5,211 bases of DNA, taken from positions 1-5,211 of the forward strand of contig JAQGOW010000296.1 in assembly GCA_028293405.1 (NCBI GenBank), written 5' to 3'. Under the pieces are notes generated by a model, which saw only the letters and a program-made list of their open reading frames with translations, was not told the origin of the DNA and made no database searches. A program made the position numbers and the translations under genes. How positions within the stretch are numbered: the stretch's first letter is position 1; every line of letters starts with the position of its first letter. Below, one piece after another: positions 1 to 4,337 of this stretch. This DNA is from Verrucomicrobiales bacterium (GTDB taxonomy: Bacteria > Verrucomicrobiota > Verrucomicrobiia > Limisphaerales > Palsa-1400).

Positions 1-2
1 TT

Positions 3-212
3 TCAGGCGTCATCGGCCAACCCTACCAAACCACTCCACTGAAAACAGCGAAGAACCCCGTCAGGCCGTCAGGAATGTTGATGGTCAATGGGTTGGAGGA
101 CAAATCAGCCGTCAGCCTGACGGCAGGCACACGTCAGGTTTATTTTGTCGCGTGTGGGAGGCTAGGATATATAGAACGCGGTGCATCGCCTGTCACTGAC
201 AACAGCAAATAG
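3..212 (+). CDS. Hypothetical protein, 5' end outside window (possible first half of a frameshifted gene)
   Basis: This frame is open from the left edge to TAG at 210-212 and gives 69 residues with protein-like composition, for example LMVNGLEDKSAVSLTAG near the middle and VYFVACGRLGYIERGASP near the end. The alternating hydrophobic pattern suggests beta strands. I recognise no family. It overlaps the reading frame at 181-450 by about 30 bases in a different phase. If one base is skipped in the AAA run at 207-209, the two frames join into one continuous protein (VTDNS followed by NSSFIVQECQC), so this is probably the front part of one gene broken by an indel. It could also be the true end of a separate upstream gene. 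The only internal ATGs are at 75 and 81, so a start beyond the window is likely. The other two frames here are also partly open, so coding status is moderate. Confidence 0.4.
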   Translation, partial: SGVIGQPYQTTPLKTAKNPVRPSGMLMVNGLEDKSAVSLTAGTRQVYFVACGRLGYIERGASPVTDNSK

Positions 213-450
213 TTCGTTCATAGTCCAAGAATGCCAATGCAGCATACCAGATCAAGGCTTCATCCAGGGCGTTACCTTTTTCGTGCCGCTAGCTTCCCGC
301 GCCGGCAGCACAGATCCATTTTACATTGCGGAGCAATGGTGCGAAAACTACGCTCTTTCGAAGAAACAGCCACCTAACGAAACAGGGGAAAGTTTTCCCT
401 TTGCTTTAACGTTCACTTGTAAAATTAAGGTGGAAAAAGGTTGTACATAA
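181..450 (+). CDS. Hypothetical protein, GTG start or 3' half of a frameshifted gene
   Basis: The frame encodes up to 89 residues and ends at TAA 448-450. An in-frame TAG at 172-174 limits the start, and GTG at 181 is the only conventional start; no ATG lies in the frame and no clear ribosome binding site precedes it. The protein contains five cysteines (ECQC near residue 20, WCENY near 53, FTCK near 80 and a C-terminal GCT) and a hydrophobic FIQGVTFFVPL stretch. That pattern would suit a small secreted or disulfide-containing domain, but I recognise no family. The lack of a good start and the smooth join to the open frame at 3-212 suggest that this is the back half of a frameshifted gene. 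Unlike the genes downstream, it has no attC after its stop; the next gene begins 38 bases later. Confidence 0.45.
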   Translation: MHRLSLTTANSSFIVQECQCSIPDQGFIQGVTFFVPLASRAGSTDPFYIAEQWCENYALSKKQPPNETGESFPFALTFTCKIKVEKGCT

Positions 451-488
451 AAATACTTAGGCGGCATCACGCGCACACCGATTCACAT

Positions 489-794
489 ATGATTTTAGAA
501 GTAGCCATCCTGAACGTCCGCGACGGAGTGACCGAGGCATTTGAGTCGGCCTTTCGTGAGGCATCCACCATCATCGCTTCGATGCCCGGCTACCATTCGC
601 ACGAACTTCGACGCTGCATCGAGTCTCACAGCCGATATATTCTGTTAGTTCATTGGCAGCGACTGGAAGACCACACGGTCGGCTTCCGGCAGTCGGCCGA
701 GTATCAACGGTGGCGCAAATTGCTGCATCACTTTTATAACCCGTTCCCGACGGTCGAGCATTATCACGAATCACTTGTCACCCCTGCAGCCTAA
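489..794 (+). CDS. Antibiotic biosynthesis monooxygenase (ABM) domain protein
   Basis: This 101-residue protein matches the general pattern of the ABM / dimeric alpha-beta barrel superfamily. It has a first strand (MILEVAILNV), a helix (residues 14-31), the IASMPGYHSHEL turn and strand (29-40), a central strand RYILLVHWQRLEDHT (49-63), a helix with GFRQSAEYQRWRKLLHHFY (65-83) and an ending PFPTVEHY (85-92). ABM-fold proteins are small, usually dimeric and cytoplasmic; members include cofactor-free monooxygenases and haem-degrading enzymes, but many have no known substrate, so the catalytic role is not established here. ATG 489 is preferred because the hydrophobic first strand starts there; a TTG at 441 would add a basic 16-residue tail that overlaps the upstream gene. 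No clear Shine-Dalgarno is present. Its TAA is embedded in the R'' box GCCTAAC, so it is a cassette gene. ABM-type proteins are frequent integron cargo. Confidence 0.85.
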   Translation: MILEVAILNVRDGVTEAFESAFREASTIIASMPGYHSHELRRCIESHSRYILLVHWQRLEDHTVGFRQSAEYQRWRKLLHHFYNPFPTVEHYHESLVTPAA

Positions 795-918
795 CCATGC
801 GTTGGAGATATGAACAAATTCTTTTGCTCTTCGCTCAACGCGAAGCGCAAACCCGGCGGGAGCGTCGCGGTTGCAATCGTTGCGTGCCGTACGGGTCGCT
901 GAGCTTGAGTCGTTAGGT
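789..918 (+). other. attC site of the ABM cassette, possibly a fusion of two sites
   Basis: The R'' box is GCCTAAC (789-795) and the R' box is GTTAGGT (912-918), giving 130 bp. The internal repeats do not pair as in a simple attC. The left repeat GCGTTGGAG (799-807) pairs with CTCAACGC (834-841), leaving one base bulged, but no R' box follows that repeat. The right repeat CGCTGAGC (897-904) instead fits GCTCAACGCG (833-842) with two bases bulged, but no R'' box precedes that. The outer boxes are convincing; the interior looks chimeric. Confidence 0.75.
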
Positions 919-920
919 GT

Positions 921-1190
921 ATGTATCGCGTGACACTTTTCTGCGACGGCTTACCTACAATTGCGGGAGCCGATGCTGCTCGCGATATCGCGAAGGAGTT
1001 CGCGGACCATCGGCAATGGCACGACCGAGTATCGTGCGACTGGAATGGTTCCCGACTGACGCTGTCTTCTGTCAACGATTTCGATGAGAGCGGTCTCGCT
1101 ACGAAAGATGAGTTTAGCGATTGTATCGCAGCGCACGTTTCCAACTATGAAGGCGCGAAGATTACGGTTGCCTCAATATCACCAGTCTAG
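921..1190 (+). CDS. Small acidic hypothetical protein (integron cassette ORF)
   Basis: The 89-residue product opens with a strand-like MYRVTLFCDGLP, then a likely helix (residues 16-30, AGADAARDIAKEFADH), a strand pair (CDWNGSRLTLSSVNDFD, 39-55) and a final helix-strand segment (DEFSDCIAAHVSNYEGAKITVASISPV). It has no membrane segment or signal peptide and three cysteines (8, 39, 68). It looks like a compact alpha-beta cytosolic domain; I associate this style of protein with environmental cassette arrays but know no function. ATG 921 is the only ATG in the frame. It begins two bases after the R' box, so the AGGTG at 915-919 inside and just after the box is the only Shine-Dalgarno candidate, with very short spacing. 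TAG at 1188-1190 lies nine bases before the next R'' box. Confidence 0.75.
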   Translation: MYRVTLFCDGLPTIAGADAARDIAKEFADHRQWHDRVSCDWNGSRLTLSSVNDFDESGLATKDEFSDCIAAHVSNYEGAKITVASISPV

Positions 1191-1199
1191 GATGAGAAA

Positions 1200-1325
1200 C
1201 CCTAACGAGTGCGCTTTAACGGACGGGGTCAGAACAAATTATACCACGCACCTCTGCGCGAGGATGCTGGCTGCGTTTACAATCCACGAGTCAGTGGCCG
1301 CCGCCGCTGAGTTTATTTGTTAGAC
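1200..1325 (+). other. attC site of the 921-1190 cassette (type A)
   Basis: The R'' box CCCTAAC (1200-1206) has C at the purine position, and the R' box is GTTAGAC (1319-1325). The L'' segment beginning GCTTTAACG (from 1213) pairs with CGCTGAGT (1305-1312), with G-T wobbles, one mismatch and one bulge, so the stem is weaker than in the next site. The interior shares GGACGGGGT, AGAACAAAT and GGATGCTGGCTGCG with the attC at 1701-1827, so the two are related. A small internal hairpin CCTC-TGCGC-GAGG lies near 1250-1263. Confidence 0.8.
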
Positions 1326-1367
1326 TGCTAAGCCATGCGCGAAGATAAGCTCGTAGAACCGTAATAC

Positions 1368-1376
1368 GAAAGAGAG
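1368..1376 (+). promoter_or_regulatory. Ribosome binding site of an 8-codon leader ORF
   Basis: GAAAGAGAG is the most purine-rich stretch between the R' box (1319-1325) and the cysteine-rich gene. It stands seven bases before ATG 1384, not at a working distance from ATG 1407. It therefore appears to load ribosomes on the leader ORF rather than directly on the main gene. Confidence 0.5.
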
Positions 1377-1383
1377 CCGGACA

Positions 1384-1410
1384 ATGCTCCTGGGCCATTC
1401 TACGTTATGA
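1384..1410 (+). CDS. Short leader peptide ORF (MLLGHSTL) coupled to the cysteine-rich gene
   Basis: ATG 1384 opens an eight-codon frame ending at TGA 1408-1410, which overlaps ATG 1407 of the next gene in an ATGA arrangement. It has a good Shine-Dalgarno (1368-1376) at standard spacing, while the downstream gene has none of its own. This is the geometry expected for translational coupling by re-initiation, comparable in principle to the short ORF found in attI1 of class 1 integrons. The peptide itself probably has no function. A second mini-ORF (1335-1364, MREDKLVEP) lies upstream but lacks a ribosome binding site. Confidence 0.45.
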   Translation: MLLGHSTL

Positions 1411-1706
1411 AGAACGCCTGTATCATCTGCGGCTTACCGTCCGAAATCGCTCCGCGCAATATCACATGGAGCAAAGAGACATTTCGATACAAGCCACCGG
1501 ATTGCGACGCTTATGATTGCCCGGCACATTGCCGTGTCGAGCGGCAGCCTGAAACGGACGACCAGATTGCAGAGATGATTGAGGCGGCGTGCGGTTCGTG
1601 CGTTGAGGCGATCCGTTATTGCGGCACAGACCCAAAGATACTCACGAAATTTAAGGAGCTTGGTTATGAGAGATTGTGTGATGCCCTTGTGCGAAATTCA
1701 GCCTAA
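1407..1706 (+). CDS. Cysteine-rich putative metal-binding hypothetical protein
   Basis: The 99-residue protein has nine cysteines in clusters: CIIC at residues 5-8, C33 with C38, H41 and C42 (CDAYDCPAHC), CGSC at 62-65, then C72 and C91. The two CxxC motifs and the C/H cluster look like zinc-ribbon or similar structural metal sites. The C-terminal part (53-95) is mostly helical and moderately charged. There is no signal peptide or membrane segment, so it is probably cytosolic. I do not recognise the family; a role in nucleic-acid or protein binding is a guess. ATG 1407 is the only ATG before the CIIC motif without an intervening stop (TAA at 1362 closes the frame upstream). Translation is probably coupled to the leader ORF that ends in ATGA. 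Its TAA lies in the R'' box GCCTAAC, marking it as a cassette gene. Confidence 0.75.
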   Translation: MKNACIICGLPSEIAPRNITWSKETFRYKPPDCDAYDCPAHCRVERQPETDDQIAEMIEAACGSCVEAIRYCGTDPKILTKFKELGYERLCDALVRNSA

Positions 1707-1827
1707 CAACAACGCTCCAGCGGACGGGGTTAGAACAAATGATTTTCATGCACCTTTGGGCCAGGATGCTGGCTGCGTTTACAATCCACGAGCCAGTGGC
1801 CCGCCGCGCTGAGCTAATTTGTTAGGT
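1701..1827 (+). other. attC site of the cysteine-rich cassette (type A, well formed)
   Basis: R'' is GCCTAAC (1701-1707) and R' is GTTAGGT (1821-1827). L'' GCTCCAGCG (1714-1722) pairs with L' CGCTGAGC (1807-1814), leaving a single unpaired C at 1717 or 1718, the extrahelical base typical of attC. Six-base spacers lie symmetrically on both sides (1708-1713 and 1815-1820). It shares much of its interior with the site at 1200-1325. This is the cleanest textbook attC in the window. Confidence 0.92.
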
Positions 1828-1830
1828 GGC

Positions 1831-2223
1831 ATGGTCATTCTCATATTCGTTATTCTTTTTTGTGCCTTGGGTTGGGTTGCGTTGCGCACCATTAATACAT
1901 TTCGCCGCGATCGCGTACGCGCAAGTTGGTGGATTTTCCTCTATTCATTACTCTTGGTCGGCATTGCTACAGGCATCTGGGCTGGTTTCATGTCGGAGTA
2001 TCGTGTGAGCCCGACCGTGCGCTTTGCCGGATTCCCATTTCCGATGGCGATTTTCCAGCTTGAGTCGGGGACCTGGGTTGACTACGTCCACGACACTGTC
2101 ACGATGATTTTCATCGGCGTAGCTGATTTGATAATCGTTGCGTTATGCTCGGTCATTCCAGTTTCAGCCCTATTTTATGTTTGTCGTTTTTTACGCAAGC
2201 GAAGGGTGGACGTTCGCGTCTAA
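1831..2223 (+). CDS. Small integral membrane protein of unknown function (three predicted helices)
   Basis: The 130-residue protein has three hydrophobic segments: residues 1-18, 33-53 (WWIFLYSLLLVGIATGIWAGF) and 90-118 (VTMIFIGVADLIIVALCSVIPVSALFYVC). Basic stretches follow the first (RTINTFRRDRVR) and third (RFLRKRR), placing these in the cytoplasm by the positive-inside rule and residues 54-89 outside. That outer loop holds a distinctive RFAGFPFPMAIFQLESGTWVDYVHD (64-88), which looks like a conserved family signature, although I cannot name the family. ATG 1831 is chosen over TTG 1819, which lies inside the attC; the AGGTGG at 1824-1829, part of the R' box, is a usable Shine-Dalgarno. TAA sits in the R'' box GTCTAAC. 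Function is unknown. Confidence 0.8.
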   Translation: MVILIFVILFCALGWVALRTINTFRRDRVRASWWIFLYSLLLVGIATGIWAGFMSEYRVSPTVRFAGFPFPMAIFQLESGTWVDYVHDTVTMIFIGVADLIIVALCSVIPVSALFYVCRFLRKRRVDVRV

Positions 2224-2376
2224 CCAGACGCTTGAGCCAACGCCGGTTTGCGTCGGCCGTTCGGGTTGCGTTCCCAACGCCGCCACAAGTATGTTACCCG
2301 CATGATACGTTCGCTTCGCGAATCGTGGTCGCGGTTGACATCATTTGTCTGGCGTGGCTCGCTTAGGTCGTTAGGC
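2218..2376 (+). other. attC site of the membrane-protein cassette (type B, 159 bp)
   Basis: R'' is GTCTAAC (2218-2224) and R' is GTTAGGC (2370-2376). GAGCCAACGCC (2234-2244) pairs with GGCGTGGCTC (2351-2360), leaving one unpaired A. The long interior contains further hairpins, for example TTCGC-TTC-GCGAA near 2310-2322 and GCGTT-CCC-AACGC near 2268-2280. The site is nearly identical to 3544-3702, with matching total length and differences mostly at the R' end. R'' and R' do not match each other fully, which is informative about cassette order. Confidence 0.88.
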
Positions 2377-2421
2377 CACTTTCACCATGGGCGAACCGAC
2401 AAATTCTAACGAAGATAGATT

Positions 2422-3522
2422 ATGCTGCACCCATCGCCTAAACTTCTTGAAAACCTCGAAGCAGGGACCAAAACATCCTCCACACTTCCACCCGACCAGA
2501 GAGCCCTGCTCGACGCCGCCAGAACCGGTGATGTAGACAAAGTTCGTGAACTACTCGCCAAAGGCGTGCCGGTGGATGTGCGCGAGGATTACGCCGGAGG
2601 CGACTATTATCAGCAGAGCGAACAGACCCCACTGATGTATGGCGCAGCCGGCGGACACATTGCAATCGTGCAGCTGCTTTTGAAGGCGGGTGCCAATGTG
2701 AACGCCATTGATAAGATGTTTTCCCGCGAATACGGCGGTGAGCAGACGGCGCTGCATTACGCGGGGAGTCAACCGAACGTCGCGGTCGTCGAGGAATTAT
2801 TAAATGCGGGTGCCGATCCGAATGCCCTGACCAAAAACATCCAGAACAGAGGCGACACGCCGTTGAATTATGCGATTCGGAAAGGGCATCGCGATATCGC
2901 GCAATTACTGATTAAGCGCGGCACCCATCTCGGCTCAAAAATCGGACGCAAGCGGGCGGTGTCTCCGTTGTGGGTCGTCGTCCAATCCCGCAGGGATATT
3001 CCGGCAACAACCCGCGATTTATTTCTGCTCTTACTTGAAGCAGGGGCCGACCCGAATGGTGAAGGCGATGCAAATCAAACCGCCGCATTCGGATTGGCCG
3101 CGAACGACGTGGATGATCCTAAAAATCTTCCGGTCGAAATTGCCAATGAGTTGTTGGAAAAGCTTTTGAAAGCCGGTGCCAAACCGGATTGGCTCGACAA
3201 ATTCGAGGGCACGCCGTTAGAGAACGCTCTGATTCGGACAAATCCCCCGGCCATCAAGCTCCTTCTGCAAGCCGGCGCAGATGTGAACCGGATTTTCAAA
3301 CGCGGCACCGCGCTGGACATCTGTAAATACGACAGCACCAATTGCGAAAGGGATTTGAAGAACCTTATGGCGATGCCGCTGCCTGATGATGAGAAAAGGG
3401 CCAATACGATTAAGCAGGCACGTGCGAAGTTTGAAAACAAATTGCGCCGCTGCAATGAGATTGCGGAAATCCTTAAGAAGTCCGGCGCGAAACTGAAATC
3501 GGAATTGCCGCAAGCAGGCTGA
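2422..3522 (+). CDS. Ankyrin-repeat protein
   Basis: The 366-residue protein is built of about seven to eight ankyrin repeats. The repeat signatures are RALLDAARTGDVDKVRELLAKG (27-48), QTPLMYGAAGGHIAIVQLLLKAGANVNA (68-95), QTALHYAG...VVEELLNAGADPNA (108-135), GDTPLNYAIRKGHRDIAQLLIKRG (144-167), SPLWVVVQ...LFLLLLEAGADPN (181-212), a degenerate one (219-256), GTPLENAL...IKLLLQAGADVN (263-289) and a terminal one interrupted by a charged insertion (295-357). There is no signal peptide, membrane segment or added catalytic domain, so it is probably a cytosolic protein-binding scaffold; the partner is unknown. TAG at 2416-2418 closes the frame upstream, which fixes ATG 2422; GAAGA at 2411-2415 is a weak ribosome site. 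It is unusually large for cassette cargo. TGA precedes the R'' box by 21 bases. Confidence 0.92.
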   Translation: MLHPSPKLLENLEAGTKTSSTLPPDQRALLDAARTGDVDKVRELLAKGVPVDVREDYAGGDYYQQSEQTPLMYGAAGGHIAIVQLLLKAGANVNAIDKMFSREYGGEQTALHYAGSQPNVAVVEELLNAGADPNALTKNIQNRGDTPLNYAIRKGHRDIAQLLIKRGTHLGSKIGRKRAVSPLWVVVQSRRDIPATTRDLFLLLLEAGADPNGEGDANQTAAFGLAANDVDDPKNLPVEIANELLEKLLKAGAKPDWLDKFEGTPLENALIRTNPPAIKLLLQAGADVNRIFKRGTALDICKYDSTNCERDLKNLMAMPLPDDEKRANTIKQARAKFENKLRRCNEIAEILKKSGAKLKSELPQAG

Positions 3523-3543
3523 TTGGAACACATCGAAATCGTG

Positions 3544-3702
3544 GCCTAACCAGACGCTTGAGCCAACGCCGGTTTGCGTTGGCAGTTCGGGTTGCGTTCC
3601 CAACGCCGCCACAAGTATGTTACCCGAGATGATACGTTCGCTTTGCGAATCGTGGTCGCGGTTGACATCAGTGTCCGGCATGGCTCAGCTGGAAAGTTAG
3701 AC
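3544..3702 (+). other. attC site of the ankyrin cassette (type B, 159 bp)
   Basis: R'' is GCCTAAC (3544-3550) and R' is GTTAGAC (3696-3702). L'' GCTTGAGCC (3556-3564) pairs with GGCTCAGC (3682-3689), leaving one unpaired T, with a six-base spacer TGGAAA before R'. An internal hairpin GCCAACGC-CGGTTT-GCGTTGGC lies at 3562-3583. The first 140 bases differ from 2218-2376 at only about ten positions by eye, including two compensating single-base indels. Confidence 0.9.
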
Positions 3703-3711
3703 AGTATACGT

Positions 3712-3945
3712 ATGCGTGCACTCTTAGGAAGATGGCTCGGAATTTTGCTAATCCTTGGCGCAGCGGTCTTATACCTTTGCACCGGCAACGTAGTAGACAT
3801 CCGAGGCCCTGTTGAGACGGCCAAATCGAACTACATCGTTACACATACCGTCGCTTCGATGACTACATCTTCGACTCTGTGTATTATCGGTGGTGCGTTA
3901 GTCGCGATGAACTTCAAATCCCACCGTTATGACAAGACTGCCTAA
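3712..3945 (+). CDS. Small two-helix membrane protein of unknown function
   Basis: The 77-residue product has two hydrophobic segments, residues 8-24 (WLGILLILGAAVLYLCT) and about 48-67 (ASMTTSSTLCIIGGALVAMN). Between them is a short polar loop, VVDIRGPVETAKSNYIVTH. A short basic N-terminus and a basic C-terminus (KSHRYDK) suggest both ends are cytoplasmic. I recognise no family. ATG 3712 is chosen because it follows the attC R' box (3696-3702) by nine bases; the frame continues open upstream through the attC, but a start there would translate the recombination site. No clear Shine-Dalgarno is present. TAA 3943-3945 is inside the R'' box GCCTAAC. The cassette is only about 327 bp, one of the smallest here. 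Confidence 0.7.
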   Translation: MRALLGRWLGILLILGAAVLYLCTGNVVDIRGPVETAKSNYIVTHTVASMTTSSTLCIIGGALVAMNFKSHRYDKTA

Positions 3946-4029
3946 CCCGCGCGTGGAACCAACCGCCGGTTGCGCTTTCTGTTTTGATCGTGAGCCGCAG
4001 GCCGGCGGTGGCTCACGCCGACGTTAGGC
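3940..4029 (+). other. attC site of the 3712-3945 cassette (90 bp)
   Basis: R'' GCCTAAC (3940-3946) and R' GTTAGGC (4023-4029) are exact reverse complements. GCGTGGAACCAACCGCC (3951-3967) pairs with GGCGGTGGCTCACGC (4004-4018), leaving two unpaired bases, a G and an A, on one arm; this asymmetry normally sets strand choice by the integrase. Four-base spacers flank both arms. It is unrelated in sequence to the type A and type B sites. Confidence 0.92.
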
Positions 4030-4032
4030 ATC

Positions 4033-4188
4033 ATGAGAGCATCACCACTCACGAGTTTGCTACGAGTTTACGTTGCGTTGACCGGAAGCATCTCGGCTTA
4101 CACGGTAGGTCTGCTTGATGGCTATACAACAGAGCATCGGCGTTCCTTTCCTCCGGTTTTATCTGTGGCGGGTGTAGGGAGTTTTTGA
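4033..4188 (+). CDS. Short membrane-type ORF, possibly truncated by a frameshift
   Basis: ATG 4033 follows the R' box (4023-4029) by three bases, with AGG at 4026-4028 as Shine-Dalgarno, the same arrangement as the genes at 921 and 1831. The 51-residue product begins MRASPLTSLLRVYVALTGSISAYTVGLLDG, with one likely membrane helix at residues 8-28, then TTEHRRS, then a second hydrophobic stretch FPPVLSVAGVGSF that is cut short by TGA 4186-4188. The stop falls at a run of five T (4182-4186). One extra T there would carry the frame into LIDKTMVADVV and fuse it to the zinc-ribbon ORF at 4200-4337, making one protein of roughly 100 residues. It may therefore be the front half of a broken gene. Family unknown. 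Confidence 0.5.
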   Translation: MRASPLTSLLRVYVALTGSISAYTVGLLDGYTTEHRRSFPPVLSVAGVGSF

Positions 4189-4199
4189 TTGATAAGACG

Positions 4200-4337
4200 A
4201 TGGTAGCAGATGTTGTCGTTCTTGATTCCGAGGGGGGTGCGATTCCCATGCTAAAGGCGCGAGCGAGGGGAAAGTATTTCGCGTGTCCGAAGTGCGGTCA
4301 TTGTTGGGAGTTCAGACGAAAGAAGCAGTCACAATGA
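4200..4337 (+). CDS. Zinc-ribbon-like small protein (45 residues) or C-terminal part of a frameshifted gene
   Basis: The frame reads MVADVVVLDSEGGAIPMLK, a basic linker ARARGKYF, then CPKCGHCWEF (C29, C32, H34, C35, W36) and a basic tail RRKKQSQ. The CPKCG knuckle followed by an aromatic residue is the hallmark of a zinc-ribbon half-site; only one knuckle is present, so metal binding would need C35 or H34, or a dimer. The frame is open back to 4119 but has no ATG before 4200; TTG 4185 is an alternative start. AGGGAG at 4176-4181 is the nearest purine-rich stretch but is about 18 bases from ATG 4200. The TGA (4335-4337) overlaps ATG 4334 of the next gene by four bases, suggesting coupled translation. 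It may instead be joined to the ORF at 4033-4188 by a frameshift at the T run. Confidence 0.55.
   Translation: MVADVVVLDSEGGAIPMLKARARGKYFACPKCGHCWEFRRKKQSQ

Noticed and set aside
108..124. Perfect hairpin GCCGTCA-GCC-TGACGGC, with several CGTCAGG copies at 58-138
   Set aside because: The 7-bp stem has no T run after it and lies within a frame that reads as protein. The CGTCAGG copies are irregularly spaced, so neither terminator nor repeat array is supported.
161..167. GCTAGGA as a degenerate R' box, with CCCTACC (21-27) as partner
   Set aside because: Adjacent arms do not pair convincingly and the region reads as protein-coding.
145..173. Promoter-like pair TTGTCG, 17 bases, TATATA
   Set aside because: Each hexamer matches only four of six positions, the pair lies in a probable coding frame, and its start point would fall at the GTG of 181. 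Not strong enough to call.
372..378. R''-like box ACCTAAC
   Set aside because: No pairing repeats follow it or precede CTTAGGC at 456-462, and it would sit about 70 bases inside the upstream reading frame.
386..399. GGGAAA-GT-TTTCCC inverted repeat
   Set aside because: It lies in a coding frame, has a two-base loop and no terminator T run.
791..1144. Minus-strand open frame of 117 codons
   Set aside because: It spans the attC at 789-918 and part of the gene at 921-1190. Its sequence is rich in Ser, Arg and Ala without domain character, as expected from a shadow frame.
1084..1323. + strand frame of 79 codons overlapping the end of the 921 gene and its attC
   Set aside because: It is out of phase with the better supported gene and runs through the whole recombination site; a shadow frame.
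2387..2536. 49-codon ORF starting MGEPTNSNEDRL ahead of the ankyrin gene
   Set aside because: After the first dozen codons it overlaps the ankyrin gene out of frame with low-quality sequence; kept only as a possible leader effect, not as a gene.
3075..3681. Long open frames on the minus strand (3075-3533 and 3217-3681)
   Set aside because: They lie opposite the ankyrin gene and its attC, have compositions typical of antisense frames, and would oppose the uniform + orientation of the cassettes. The ankyrin repeats leave no doubt about the coding strand.
3574..3711. Extended start for the 77-residue membrane protein
   Set aside because: The extension would translate most of the attC at 3544-3702; the ATG right after R' is the normal cassette start.
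4049..4249. Minus-strand frame across the 4033-4337 region
   Set aside because: Two + strand frames with good cassette context (start after R', CPKCG motif, ATGA overlap) explain this stretch better.
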